In this document: positions 17,656 to 26,478 of the stretch, piece by piece | How positions within the stretch are numbered: position 1 is the stretch's first letter | Layout: the number at the start of each line of letters is the position of its first letter | DNA from: Chryseobacterium cupriresistens | GTDB lineage: Bacteria > Bacteroidota > Bacteroidia > Flavobacteriales > Weeksellaceae | Assembly (NCBI RefSeq): GCF_046614675.1 | Contig: NZ_JBKKJT010000002.1 | Location: 248,001 to 312,000 of the forward strand | Direction of reading: 5' to 3' | DNA length: 64,000 bases | Position numbers and translations under genes: made by a program | The notes under the pieces: model-generated | The model's input: the letters and a program-made list of their open reading frames with translations, nothing else | The model's database searches: none | What the model was told of the DNA's origin: nothing

Positions 17656-19266
17656 TTATAGATTTGATTTTTTAATGCTGTATTGTGGTTGTACAGCGTT
17701 GGTCATGTCAAGAACAATATCATAAATTCCATCTTCATGGATTGGGAAATCATAAGCATCGAAGGCAATACTTTTATTGTCATTATTCAGACCGAGGTTG
17801 TATCCCCAGTCATTATTAAACCTGAATTTTAAATTACCTTTTTTTAATGTATAGTTTTTCAGAAAATAAATATTCGGATTTTTAGGATCTGTTTGTAGCA
17901 GTATATCTTTTCCGTCCCAACCGTTCGGCGTTGCGTTTCCGATAATTCCCCACGTAAGAGTATTGGCCTTTCTTTTTGCTGTTTTTACAGTTCCATCCCA
18001 GAAATGAATGACCAGAGTATTTATTTTTCCGTCTTGATCCCGTTGGAATGTACAGGTGAATTTTTCATCTAGCTGGAAAGATGTTTTGCTTTTTGGTAAC
18101 AACGCATTTCTTGGATAGCTGCCCTCTTTGAAAACAAGTTGTCCATCGTTACTGGTGATGTAAAAATTTGAATCTTCTGTGGAATAAACACCTTCCAGCT
18201 TTTTTAAATCCTCTGCACTCACTTTTGCAATGGCCGGAATGCTATATGGTTTATTGTACAGTATTTTTTCTACTTGAGGAAAGATAAAATCCGTGTGTGA
18301 AAGTTCTGAATTTGATATGACAATCACACAAATATCATCCTCCGGAATTCTGTAATATCTGCTTCTGTAACCTGGTCCGCCGCCATCATGCCCCACCCGT
18401 TTTTTGTCAAAAACAGTCGAAATCTGGAAGCCTAATCCATAATGATCCTTGAGATAGGGAGTAAAAGCTTTATCTGTGGTTTCCTTTTTCAGAAGGGTGT
18501 GATTCTTTAATGCTTCGTTAAACTTGAAAAGATCTTCTACCGTAGAATACATGGCTCCTGCCCCAAAAGGATGGTCAGTTTTGAAACGTAATGCTTCATT
18601 AGACTTATTATCGGATAGAAATTCATAACCTAATGCTTTATTCTCATCCGTAACATTCTTGAAGTTGAATCCGCTATGGTTCATTTTAAGGGGCTTCAGG
18701 ATATTATTCTCTATCACTTTATCATAACCTGAACCTGTTATTTTTTTAATAATGTAACCCAGAATATAATATCCGGAATTGGAGTAATCCCAATTTTTGC
18801 CCGGGGGGAAATTCAAGGGTTTTGCAGAAATATATTTTAAAAATGTTTCTTCATCTACAGTATCCTCAGAGTTGGTATGATTTTGAATTCCTGATGTATG
18901 GGAAAGCAGATGAGCTAAAGTAATGCTGTCACCCTTCGGAAAATCAGGATAATATTTGGAGAGTTTGTCATTCAGAGACAATTTCCCTTGTTCTTCCAAC
19001 TGAAAAATAACGGTTGCTGTGAACATTTTTGTGGTGGAGAAAACTCTATAAAGACTGTTATTGGTATTTTTTTCTTTTTTAGGAGCATTTCTGTAGCCAT
19101 AGCTATTTTCAAAAATAATTTTTCCTTTTTCGGCAATCAAAACAGAACCACTGAACAATCCTGCTTTTTCATACGTTGAAAATAACTGTTCCAGTTTTTG
19201 GGATTTCTGTGAAAAAAGAGGATGCATCGCAAACATTAAAACGATACAGGTGAGAATAGATTTCAT
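17656..19266 (-). CDS. Exported serine hydrolase, class C beta-lactamase family
   Basis: 536 residues. A signal peptide (ending HPLFSQ) precedes a beta-lactamase/transpeptidase-like domain (about 25-340) with the catalytic STTK (Ser77, Lys80), the second motif YSN (Tyr161) and HDGGGPGYRS in place of the KTG triad (HxG type, typical of esterase or D-peptidase members). A C-terminal 190-residue lipocalin-like/beta domain follows. It probably acts in the periplasm on a peptide or ester and is not necessarily an antibiotic-resistance gene. It is monocistronic. Confidence 0.88.
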   Translation of the reverse strand: MKSILTCIVLMFAMHPLFSQKSQKLEQLFSTYEKAGLFSGSVLIAEKGKIIFENSYGYRNAPKKEKNTNNSLYRVFSTTKMFTATVIFQLEEQGKLSLNDKLSKYYPDFPKGDSITLAHLLSHTSGIQNHTNSEDTVDEETFLKYISAKPLNFPPGKNWDYSNSGYYILGYIIKKITGSGYDKVIENNILKPLKMNHSGFNFKNVTDENKALGYEFLSDNKSNEALRFKTDHPFGAGAMYSTVEDLFKFNEALKNHTLLKKETTDKAFTPYLKDHYGLGFQISTVFDKKRVGHDGGGPGYRSRYYRIPEDDICVIVISNSELSHTDFIFPQVEKILYNKPYSIPAIAKVSAEDLKKLEGVYSTEDSNFYITSNDGQLVFKEGSYPRNALLPKSKTSFQLDEKFTCTFQRDQDGKINTLVIHFWDGTVKTAKRKANTLTWGIIGNATPNGWDGKDILLQTDPKNPNIYFLKNYTLKKGNLKFRFNNDWGYNLGLNNDNKSIAFDAYDFPIHEDGIYDIVLDMTNAVQPQYSIKKSNL

Positions 19267-19348
19267 GTAATTTTTTTTAAATAAGACACTTTTAGGTGTG
19301 ATAATATTACATGGAATTTTTTGGAAAATATTTTTTGTTGAAGAACAA

Positions 19349-19507
19349 TTAAGGCTTTTTAATTTGAATTAAAGTTTTAACACCATTGACCATAACCATT
19401 GACGCTTTTTCGGTTTCAATAAAATATTTTAAGATTTTTCCATTTTCCAGAATGATTTTTCCGAAAGTAAACTTCTCATTTCCATGTCCTTTAAAATTTC
19501 CATACAA
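19349..19507 (-). pseudogene. Remnant of a gene C-terminus
   Basis: A frame of about 52 codons without an ATG start ends in TAA. It reads GNFKGHGNEKFTFGKIILEN then GKILKYFIETEKASMVMVNG and VKTLIQIKKP, and has protein-like composition. An in-frame stop stands just before it, and no promoter or start is present. It looks like the 3' end of a decayed hydrolase- or lipoprotein-type gene in the 300-base gap between the serine hydrolase and the next gene. No other copy is visible in the window. Confidence 0.35.
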
Positions 19508-19566
19508 TCAATAACCAATTGGTTTTGTTTTTTATTTTAATGGTGACTGGCATAATCATCTATACT

Positions 19567-20085
19567 TTAGAGCAAGTTTTTTTCATATAACTTTGTTTTC
19601 TCAAGCCCGAAATTATTAATTGTGACCGTTGGAGAATCCATATCCCAGGTTGGAAGATGCAATGAAAGCTGATCTTCTAATTTTACGATTCCAGGTGTTA
19701 TAGTATAATCAAATTCATAGCTTTTATTACCGGTAATGATTTCAAGCCCGGATTGTTTTCTATCACTGAATGGAGTTGGGACACTGAAAAAATATATTGA
19801 AATAATTTCATCCCATTTTATAAATTCAGAGTTATTCTTTTGCTTAATATAAAACCCTTTTTCTGTGTATTGAAAAATTCCGTCATATTGATGCTGTCTA
19901 TCCATTTCCCTTTCAAATGAATCATAATCTTTCTCATCGGGATAATACAGTTTTGCTATTGAAAATATAAGAACAACAAAGCACAGAAAAATAACAGCAA
20001 ATGTAATTTTTTTATCATCAAAAATAGGATAATTATAAAGAGTCAGTACCAATACCAGACACGTAACTACGATTAACTTTTTCAT
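19567..20085 (-). CDS. Membrane protein of unknown function, 172 aa
   Basis: 172 residues with two N-terminal hydrophobic helices (about 4-20 and 27-47) and a mixed soluble C-terminal part (KGFYIKQKNNSEFIKWDEIISIYFF, GLEIITGNKSYEFDY) that resembles a PH-like beta domain of bacterial membrane proteins. No motif identifies a function. The gene stands alone in a run of orphan genes. Confidence 0.6.
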   Translation of the reverse strand: MKKLIVVTCLVLVLTLYNYPIFDDKKITFAVIFLCFVVLIFSIAKLYYPDEKDYDSFEREMDRQHQYDGIFQYTEKGFYIKQKNNSEFIKWDEIISIYFFSVPTPFSDRKQSGLEIITGNKSYEFDYTITPGIVKLEDQLSLHLPTWDMDSPTVTINNFGLEKTKLYEKNLL

Positions 20086-20254
20086 ATTAAGTGATCTGTG
20101 TTAAACAGTAATTTTAAAATTGAACTGAACGGATTTCATTAATTAAATCATTCGTACTATTATAAATCTGAATAGCTGAAAATATAAAAGGTTCTGCTGA
20201 TTCTCTAAAAATATTATTCATGAATGATGATATTAGAGTCTGTTATAAATGATT

Positions 20255-20914
20255 TTAGAACAAAGGCTCTCCATTGAGATCCGTTGTCAGCACTTCACTC
20301 ATATAATCAAAAAAGGGCCGCATTGCCAGCAACGTCTGGATGGCTTCCTTCTGAAAGCTGTCTGACAGAACCTCCTTATCTGTAAATTCCCGCATCACCA
20401 GGAATTGTTTTTTTCGGATTAAATCAATAGCCGGATGATTTTTATCAAAGCCCCGCGGTGCAGTTTTTACAGAGTCTCCTTTAAGTTCTCCGAAATATTG
20501 TATAAAAGTTTTATCAGCGATAATTTTTTCAATTTCTTTGCTGCTGATTTCAAATTCTTTACGGATGCGAAGTAAATCTTTGGCTTCAGGCCCCCAGAAT
20601 CCACCACCTACAAAACTGTTGCCCGGTTCCAGCTGAATATAATATCCACCTCTCAGCATGGGCTTCGAACGGGAATATCCCACTCCAAAATTGGTTTTAT
20701 AGGGTGTTTTGTTTTTGGAAAAACGGACGTCATTATAAATCCTGAAAATATGCATTCCTTTAAGCTGATCATGCTCCTGAAGTTCATTGTAGATCTGAGT
20801 AAATAAAACTTTATTTTCCTTTACAATGGTATCATATTCGGATTTGTGCTTTGCGAACCATTCCCGGTTGTTATTTTCTTTTAAATGGGTGAGAAACTCA
20901 AATGCTTTTTTCAT
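20255..20914 (-). CDS. DUF2461 family protein
   Basis: 219 residues. The family marks are intact: FLTHLKENNNREWFAKHKSEYDTI at the N-terminus, HIFRIYNDVRFSKNKTPYKTNFG and GGYYIQLEPGNSFVGGGFWGPEAKDLLRIRKEF. Cytoplasmic, with no signal peptide. The function of DUF2461 is not established. Its stop lies 340 bases from the previous gene, and its ATG lies 7 bases from the stop of the SMI1-like gene, suggesting an operon with that gene. Confidence 0.9.
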   Translation of the reverse strand: MKKAFEFLTHLKENNNREWFAKHKSEYDTIVKENKVLFTQIYNELQEHDQLKGMHIFRIYNDVRFSKNKTPYKTNFGVGYSRSKPMLRGGYYIQLEPGNSFVGGGFWGPEAKDLLRIRKEFEISSKEIEKIIADKTFIQYFGELKGDSVKTAPRGFDKNHPAIDLIRKKQFLVMREFTDKEVLSDSFQKEAIQTLLAMRPFFDYMSEVLTTDLNGEPLF

Positions 20915-20921
20915 ATTCAGA

Positions 20922-21467
20922 TCAGGATTTTCCTTCGTTGATATATTCTTGATAATCTTCTTCTAATTTGTTAATTTCCTCTATCAGGAAATCATAAATA
21001 TTTCCTTCAAATATATCGTAATCTTCCTCGTCATATTTGTCATATTCAATTTTTATGATTCCATTGTCGGTATAAGCTCTGTACAGATTTCCACTGCGTT
21101 TGAAAAATAATTGGCCCAGAGGCTTTTCTTTATATTCAAGAGCTTCGGCATGCTTCTCTTCAAAACCCATCCATGAAGGCATTTCTTCGTCCTGCGAAAG
21201 CCCGTACACGAAAAAGCCGTACCCGAATTTCCAGGCTGGAAGAACATCAAATTCTTCGGGCCGTTTCCATACTTCTTCTCTAACTTCAAGAAGCAAGGAG
21301 CCAAATGTTGTCAGGAAATCCTTAATATCTTCACTGAATGTAAAACCTGTACTTTCTTCATACTTTGTAATCTGTTCTTCGGTGGCCGGATTTGCCAGGG
21401 AACTCATTACGAAAAAATCATCATTTAATTTCTTTTTCCTGTCCCAGAAGTCTTCTTTTGTTGTCAT
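20922..21467 (-). CDS. SMI1/KNR4 family protein
   Basis: 181 residues with a SUKH-type opening (ANPATEEQITKYEESTGFTFSEDIKDFLTTFGSLLLEV) and an acidic C-terminus. SMI1/KNR4 proteins are often immunity proteins of polymorphic toxins, or cargo-binding proteins. No toxin gene is adjacent, so either use is possible. It sits 7 bases upstream of the DUF2461 gene on the same strand. Confidence 0.82.
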   Translation of the reverse strand: MTTKEDFWDRKKKLNDDFFVMSSLANPATEEQITKYEESTGFTFSEDIKDFLTTFGSLLLEVREEVWKRPEEFDVLPAWKFGYGFFVYGLSQDEEMPSWMGFEEKHAEALEYKEKPLGQLFFKRSGNLYRAYTDNGIIKIEYDKYDEEDYDIFEGNIYDFLIEEINKLEEDYQEYINEGKS

Positions 21468-21572
21468 ATTTTTTGTTTGGTTTGTGCCGTCATCATTGAT
21501 CAGACCGTTATTGAAACAAATATAAGGGAAAGTTGGAGGGATAAAAAATGAAGGAAGGGAAAATGATGAGGT

Positions 21573-22082
21573 TTACTCATTTTCAATTGTAAACCCATTT
21601 TCTTTGTCCATTTGTTCACGTTCTTTTTGTGACATTCTTTTTCTTAAAACTCTGGTAGTATAACCTCCTTTCACAATATTTTTGTCGATATATATCCAAT
21701 CTGTAATATTGTGTGGATTAATTTCAATAGTATCTCCCAGTTTTACTTCTGTTGTTGATATGGGATCTCCATCTACAATTCCATAGAATTTATCATCAGA
21801 ATATTGAACTTCACTTATCCAGATATGCTCGCCTCCGGAACCTGCGGTGTTAAATCTTTCTTTCAGTGCAAAATTGTAGTAATCCGGATTGCGGCTTTCT
21901 ATTGCTTCTTTGAACTTATATAATGATTTTTGGGCATTTTCTATCGCAGTATTCATTTCGGTGTCTTCTCCCTGCAGAATATGAATGTCGGGCTCATTAT
22001 CTCTTTTTACAACTTGATCTTTTCTTTGGCAGCTTAATACGATAAGGCTTAGAAGTAGATAGATTGGATATTTGCAGCGCAT
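21573..22082 (-). CDS. DUF2314 lipoprotein
   Basis: 169 residues. A type II signal peptide with the lipobox LSC (MRCKYPIYLLLSLIVLSC) anchors it to a membrane. The body carries the DUF2314 pattern (FALKERFNTAGSGGEHIWISEV, FYGIVDGDP, VKLGDTIEI, DWIYID), as in YegJ-like proteins. The role is unknown. It shares its strand with the gene at 22120, 37 bases upstream. Confidence 0.82.
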   Translation of the reverse strand: MRCKYPIYLLLSLIVLSCQRKDQVVKRDNEPDIHILQGEDTEMNTAIENAQKSLYKFKEAIESRNPDYYNFALKERFNTAGSGGEHIWISEVQYSDDKFYGIVDGDPISTTEVKLGDTIEINPHNITDWIYIDKNIVKGGYTTRVLRKRMSQKEREQMDKENGFTIENE

Positions 22083-22119
22083 AATTTAATCTGATGATAT
22101 TAATTCAAGTTTCTAATTG

Positions 22120-22815
22120 TCACTTATTAATCTTATAATCTTCTAATTTCTGTTTCAGTTCTTCAGAAACCAGGTTATTTTCTATCAGGTAGCGGCTCAT
22201 TATTTTCAGGAAATACCTGCATTCCTTTAAGTAATCTTTATCAGGTAAAGAATGATCTTTTAAATAAGTGCTTGCTCGGTCGACAAATACTCCGGAGCCT
22301 TCAAAATCTTTGCTTATGAATAGTGTTCCAACTAAGGATATATAGGAAACAAATTCATATTCGCCATGATTTCCTTTTAAAAAGTGCGGAGGCATCTTTT
22401 TGTTCATGTCCTGAAAATAGGATATGATTCCGATGTCTTTCAGATATTTCTCCTTTTCGATAACAAACCAGTCATCTACTATTTCGCCATCAAAATCCAT
22501 TTCAAGATCATAGTACCCGATGGATTCCAGGTTTTTAAGATAGATTTCATTTTCCACACAAAGACTTATTCTTGCCCGGATAACAGGTTCCCGGTATTGC
22601 TGTTCAATCAGATATTGGTATCCCTCAAATACAAAAGTAATTTCGTGGCGGGCAAAGCCTCCTATCAATTCTTCAGGATCTTCTGAGAGTATTTTTTGGA
22701 GCGTGTGAAATGCTTCATTTTTGAGATGAAATTTTTCAGCTCTTTCGGTGAGTAATGTTTGAAGTTCCTGAGCAGTCATAGTATGGTTATTGGTTTTCAA
22801 ATCCTGTAAATCCAT
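22120..22815 (-). CDS. Protein of unknown function, about 231 aa
   Basis: Start taken at the ATG 22815 (MDLQDLKTNN); an alternative is the Met 12 codons further in (MTAQELQTLL). The protein is acidic and soluble, with alternating helix and strand segments (GFARHEITFVFEGYQYLIEQQ, YYDLEMDFDGEIVDDWFVIE). I do not recognise a family. It may form an operon with the DUF2314 lipoprotein gene downstream. An immunity-like role is possible from its company but has no direct support. Confidence 0.55.
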   Translation of the reverse strand: MDLQDLKTNNHTMTAQELQTLLTERAEKFHLKNEAFHTLQKILSEDPEELIGGFARHEITFVFEGYQYLIEQQYREPVIRARISLCVENEIYLKNLESIGYYDLEMDFDGEIVDDWFVIEKEKYLKDIGIISYFQDMNKKMPPHFLKGNHGEYEFVSYISLVGTLFISKDFEGSGVFVDRASTYLKDHSLPDKDYLKECRYFLKIMSRYLIENNLVSEELKQKLEDYKINK

Positions 22816-22874
22816 CAAAGCTGTTTTAATGGATTATGGTGCTAATGCAAATATCTAATAAATAACACTTACTG

Positions 22875-24050
22875 TCATCTTACAATTTTAATCTTCTGTA
22901 AAACCCCTTTCTCATCTTTAAAGCTGAAAATATAAGTTCCTCTTTGTACTTTGGATAAATCTATATTTCTGTTATAATAGGCAAAGCCCCTGTTGATCAC
23001 TTCTCCATCTAAAGAGTAGACGGTAAATTCAAACTGATTGCTGTTATTTTTATTGCTGATGATAAAACCGTCTTTAGATGCGTTGGTATACACTCTTGTT
23101 TTGGTCTCACGATCTTCATTGGCTGTATTTGATGAGAGTGCATGCTCAGAAATATGAGCTGCCTGTGTACTTTTAATAGCTGATTTGGTTACGGACGTTG
23201 TACTTCCGCCGATGATGTATAATTTATTGTTATAAACTTCCGCTGCAGCGTGTCTTCTGGGAATCATATTGGATGACAGCTGGTGGAATTTATGGGTTGC
23301 GGTATCAAAGTAGGCCATAAACGTCTGATTATTATAGCCTCCTGCAATAAAAATCTTATCACCGGATACCGCTAATGAATGTCCTGATATCCCGGCCGGC
23401 ATCGTAATCTGATCGGTCCAGCGATTGGTATTGATGTCGTAGATATTGATCAGGCGGGATGAAGTACCGTTGAAACCGCCAATGACATACAATTTATCAT
23501 TCACAATTTTTCCCTTTGCTTCTCTGGCGGTGGGCATATCCGGTAAGGGATGCCAGGTATCTGAAGCAATATCATAATATTGGAATCTGTTGGAAAATGC
23601 AGTGGTTGCAGCGCCGTTCAGTCCGCTTCCGCCGAACACATATATTTTCCCGTTATGGATGGCAGAACCTGCATTTCCTGTATACGAACGGTTCACAGCT
23701 CCCTTCGTTACTTTCAGTGTTTCAAGATCTACAATTTCAAGATGGCTGTTTCCCCAACCGTTAAAAATATACATTTTATTATTATACGTCTCCGCATTAG
23801 CAAATTTTTTGGGAGTGATAGTTGCATTGAGAACACTCCATTTGTTGTTTGTAATATTGTATTTTTCAATATAATTGGCCATACCTCCGCTTTCCTGATA
23901 TCCGTTGCTCACATAGATATTATCATCTACGATGACACTGGATAGGGCTCCTCTGCCTGCAGACATATTGGCGAGCGTTTTAAATTGAAGTGTTTGTGCA
24001 TGGGCGAGCAGTGAGCCCAAAAATGAAAGGATTAATAATTTTGTTTTCAA
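22875..24050 (-). CDS. Secreted kelch-repeat protein with T9SS-like C-terminus
   Basis: 391 residues. Signal peptide MKTKLLILSFLGSLLAHAQ. Six kelch-type blades (GRGALSSVIVDDNIYVSNGY, FANAETYNNKMYIFNGWG, GSAIHNGKIYVFGGSG, AKGKIVNDKLYVIGGFNG, HSLAVSGDKIFIAGGYN, HAAAEVYNNKLYIIGGST) form a propeller. The last 80 residues have the shape of a T9SS sorting domain (FEFTVYSLDGEVINRG, GTYIFSFKDEKGVLQKIKI). The start codon is TTG, as no ATG exists in frame before the signal peptide. The partner or ligand is unknown. Confidence 0.82.
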   Translation of the reverse strand: MKTKLLILSFLGSLLAHAQTLQFKTLANMSAGRGALSSVIVDDNIYVSNGYQESGGMANYIEKYNITNNKWSVLNATITPKKFANAETYNNKMYIFNGWGNSHLEIVDLETLKVTKGAVNRSYTGNAGSAIHNGKIYVFGGSGLNGAATTAFSNRFQYYDIASDTWHPLPDMPTAREAKGKIVNDKLYVIGGFNGTSSRLINIYDINTNRWTDQITMPAGISGHSLAVSGDKIFIAGGYNNQTFMAYFDTATHKFHQLSSNMIPRRHAAAEVYNNKLYIIGGSTTSVTKSAIKSTQAAHISEHALSSNTANEDRETKTRVYTNASKDGFIISNKNNSNQFEFTVYSLDGEVINRGFAYYNRNIDLSKVQRGTYIFSFKDEKGVLQKIKIVR

Positions 24051-24273
24051 TGGTATGAGGTTTAATGTGTTTGTTTTATCTGATTTTCTTTATAGGAGTC
24101 CGGATTTATTTTTAGTACCGGACTTTAATAGGATAATCATGGTTTAAAGATAGGAAAAAGTTGAAGAGAATTTTAAAATTACTTTATTCAGACAAGCATG
24201 AGGTTATTTTTCTAAAAAATGGTCGATTTCAATCACACTTTATATTTCATCAGGTATCGCTACCCCCTTACCA

Positions 24274-24534
24274 AAGGGGATATAGGGGGTTCATGAAGGG
24301 GGTATAGCCCCTTATCCAAGGGGGTAAAGGGACTTATGGAAGGGGTTGGAGGGGCTTTAGGAAGTGGTTATAGGGGGTTGCATAAGGGGGTAAAGGCCGT
24401 TCCGAAGGGGAGATACTTCCTTACCCAAGGGGCTGTAAGGACTTATGGAAGGGGCTGGAGATACTTCATGAAGTGGCTGGAGGAACCTGTAACGGAGGCT
24501 GAAGGATTTATAGAAGAGGGTAGAGGTGCTTTAT
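24274..24534. repeat. 22-bp G-rich tandem repeat array
   Basis: Twelve imperfect head-to-tail units of 21-22 bp, consensus AAGGGGGTATAGGGGCTTAT plus two bases; units start at 24274, 24296, 24318, 24340 and so on. Each carries one or two runs of four or five G on the plus strand, so the strand could form G-quadruplexes. A unit of 22 is not a multiple of three and no coding constraint is visible, which argues against the frame that crosses it. It lies in the 668-base gap between the kelch gene and an orphan lipoprotein gene. Confidence 0.85.
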
Positions 24535-24542
24535 TTTTTTTC

Positions 24543-24673
24543 GCAAAGTCGGGAGACTTTGCGGAGCGGGAGAGTGGGGTATTTTAGGCGGAGGGATATA
24601 AAAAATCCGAAGTGGGAGACTTCGGATTTTGTTTTTTATGATGGCGCAAAGTCTCCAGACTTTGCGGAGCGTG
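24543..24673. repeat. Hairpin mosaic repeat (GCAAAGTC and ATCCGAAG palindromes)
   Basis: Contains GCAAAGTC/GACTTTGC at 24543-24562, an AAAATCCGAAGT/ACTTCGGATTTT hairpin at 24599-24631 with T-rich tail, and GCAAAGTC/GACTTTGC again at 24646-24665. The stretch GGGAGAGTGGGGTATTTTAG recurs, slightly changed, at 28835 and in part at 25609. The middle hairpin may also terminate the lipoprotein gene that ends at 24718. Confidence 0.65.
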
Positions 24674-24717
24674 GGTTCGCCCCACTATTGCAAAACCGAT
24701 GTTATCAGAAATTTTTC

Positions 24718-25347
24718 TTATTGTTCATATTCTTTTAAAATTCTAATAACAGTTTCTTTGTCAAATGTTGATGTATTTTCAATTTTTGAAGATAATTCAG
24801 GTTTTGAAGAGGTAATTTCTTTCAGTTTATTTTTCATACTATTGAATGTGCCAACATTCACTTCTTGATTTTTTTCATTGATGAAATGATCTTTTATCTG
24901 AACGCTTCCATCATATGCGTTATTGTAATATTCTCTAAACCATTTAATTTTTCCATCATAAAAGTTCTCCTGCAAAGATTTATATTCAGAACCTCTATTC
25001 ACAAATCTTCTTTCGTTTCCGTTATAATCTTTAATAGTTATTTCTTTTAGGAGTTGGAAATAGATGTATTCTTTTTTTCCTGTCTTATCATAAATTTGAA
25101 GAAATTTGTTTATTGAAGTTTCATTTAGAAATCCATAAATTATATTTTTTTGACCTCTAATTTTTCCATCAATCGTTTTATCGTTAATGAAAGTGATTTT
25201 CGCATCCATCACATTTTTTTCTTGGATATTTGCGTTTTGAGTAGAGTACTCTTCAAGTGGCTTCAATTCACTCATCTGATTCCAAACTTTTACGCAACTT
25301 GTAAGTAAAAGTACAGATGATAAAATAATAATTGGTTTTAATTTCAT
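24718..25347 (-). CDS. Orphan lipoprotein of unknown function
   Basis: 209 residues from the ATG at 25347 (MKLKPIIILSSVLLLTSC), which gives a lipoprotein signal with lipobox LTSC. A longer upstream extension has no ATG and lies in repeat DNA. The body is charged and A/T-rich, with MORN-like segments (AKITFINDKTIDGKIRGQKN, YDGKIKWFREYYNN, TFNSMKNKLKEI). Flanked on both sides by repeat modules and an attC-like inverted repeat, it looks like a single-gene insert. Function unknown. Confidence 0.65.
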   Translation of the reverse strand: MKLKPIIILSSVLLLTSCVKVWNQMSELKPLEEYSTQNANIQEKNVMDAKITFINDKTIDGKIRGQKNIIYGFLNETSINKFLQIYDKTGKKEYIYFQLLKEITIKDYNGNERRFVNRGSEYKSLQENFYDGKIKWFREYYNNAYDGSVQIKDHFINEKNQEVNVGTFNSMKNKLKEITSSKPELSSKIENTSTFDKETVIRILKEYEQ

Positions 25348-25386
25348 AAGTTTTGCTTGATAAGCGATGTATATGATAAAATTTCT

Positions 25387-25515
25387 GCTAACGTTTCGGG
25401 TATTGCTGTAGTTTCGGGGGCAACCGAAGCATAATCCGTGTAAAATTACGAAGATTTCTGAAACAAATAGTTCTATTGCTAACATTCAACCCCAAATTCC
25501 AGCAATACCATGCTA
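25387..25515. repeat. attC-like imperfect inverted repeat
   Basis: GGTATTGCTG (25399-25408) and CAGCAATACC (25500-25509) are exact 10-bp inverted copies. The pairing extends inward with bulges (AGTTTCGGGG against CCCCAAATTC), giving a long imperfect stem of about 30 bp around a roughly 70-base centre. This is the general architecture of integron attC or related cassette sites. The consensus core sites are not a perfect match, so the name is inference. Confidence 0.45.
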
Positions 25516-25516
25516 C

Positions 25517-25615
25517 CTGCACGAATCCTTTCGTGTGGTTACAGTATTATAAATTATATAGTTTTAACCGAGCCATACAATACAATCGTGCGGTAGGTGG
25601 GGGAGCGGGTATTTT
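25517..25615. repeat. Dispersed ~100-bp repeat, copy A
   Basis: Starts CTGCACGAATCCTTTCGTG (with a CACGAA/TTCGTG hairpin), has a TATTATAAATTA centre and ends ACAATCGTGCGGTAGG. It matches copies at 26479 and 31562; copy A lacks part of the middle. It follows the attC-like repeat directly. Confidence 0.75.
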
Positions 25616-25742
25616 AGATGAGGACAAAAAGCTATATTGTTGCTTGCTTAGTGTCATAGAATGTGGAATGGTTTTTTCGTAAATTATTGAAAATGATATA
25701 CTAAAGTTAGGGATTTCTTCGAAAAATTACAAAAATGGAACC

Positions 25743-25761
25743 ATGATATGTAACATATCAT
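25743..25761. promoter_or_regulatory. Perfect inverted repeat upstream of the CBS gene
   Basis: ATGATATG TAA CATATCAT is an 8-bp-arm palindrome 62 bases before the promoter element of the CBS gene. It could be an operator, but no regulator is adjacent. Confidence 0.35.
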
Positions 25762-25822
25762 ACAGCGGGGAAAATTGATAAATATCAGCTGCAATGGTAT
25801 GATGAGGCAGATGTTTCTTCGC

Positions 25823-25830
25823 TAACTTTG
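25823..25830 (+). promoter_or_regulatory. -7 promoter element of the CBS gene
   Basis: TAACTTTG matches TAnnTTTG exactly, 68 bases before the ATG. The -33 element is not clear. Confidence 0.5.
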
Positions 25831-25898
25831 AGTATGAAAAAGGGATTTAAGGTTCGTTTTTCATTGTAAATTTTCACAATAATCTAAACAAAAATGCT

Positions 25899-26327
25899 AT
25901 GAAACAAAGAGTTCCAATTTCCCAAATTATGACTAAAGACCTGATTACACTCAATCTTACACAATCATTGTATGAGGCTGAAAATTTATTTAAAAAAAAT
26001 AAAATCAGGCATATTCCGGTTGTCGAAAATCAAAAGTTATTAGGCGTATTAAGTTATAGTGATTTATTAAAAATCAGCTATGCGGATGTAGAACAATCGG
26101 ATGATACGGAAGATATTCCAGTGTCAGCAGTGGTATACGACGTATTTACTATTTCGCAGGTGATGACAAAAGCTCCTCTCACTGTAAATCCTGAGACTAC
26201 CATAAAAGAGGTAGCAGAGATTTTATCCGAACATAGTTTTCATTCTGTTCCGGTGGTAGAAAATGACCAGCTAAAAGGTATTGTGACTACTACAGATATT
26301 TTAAAGTATTTATTGCAGCAGTATTAA
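25899..26327 (+). CDS. CBS-domain pair protein
   Basis: 142 residues made almost entirely of two CBS domains (about 8-62: ISQIMTKDLITLNLTQSLYEA to RHIPVVENQKLLGVLSYSDLL; about 80-140: SQVMTKAPLTVNPETTIKEV to HSVPVVENDQLKGIVTTTDIL). Such stand-alone modules bind adenine nucleotides and usually regulate another protein. The partner is unknown. It is the only plus-strand gene in this accessory tract and has its own promoter element and terminator. Confidence 0.92.
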   Translation: MKQRVPISQIMTKDLITLNLTQSLYEAENLFKKNKIRHIPVVENQKLLGVLSYSDLLKISYADVEQSDDTEDIPVSAVVYDVFTISQVMTKAPLTVNPETTIKEVAEILSEHSFHSVPVVENDQLKGIVTTTDILKYLLQQY

Positions 26328-26414
26328 ACGGCCCAGTATTCACTTTAAATGCCCATTTATACTGAATACCTTACATTTTCCAAATTCAGAGTAATTGGAG
26401 ATTATATTCGTATA

Positions 26415-26454
26415 AGCAACCCGAAGTCCAGACTTCGGGTTGCTTTATTTTTTT
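26415..26454 (+). terminator. Terminator after the CBS gene
   Basis: AGCAACCCGAAGTC pairs perfectly with GACTTCGGGTTGCT around a 2-base loop, followed by TTTATTTTTTT. Confidence 0.85.
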
Positions 26455-26478
26455 AGAGGCTGCTGAATGTCCCCGTTG

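Noticed and set aside
24274..24534. CRISPR array
   Set aside because: Units are contiguous with no unique spacers and no cas genes are present.
24336..24587. An 83-codon frame across the G-rich array
   Set aside because: It runs through tandem 22-bp units whose length is not a multiple of three, has low-complexity Gly-rich translation, and no promoter or family match.
25348..25485. 46-codon N-terminal extension of the orphan lipoprotein
   Set aside because: It reads through repeat DNA and would hide the lipoprotein signal.
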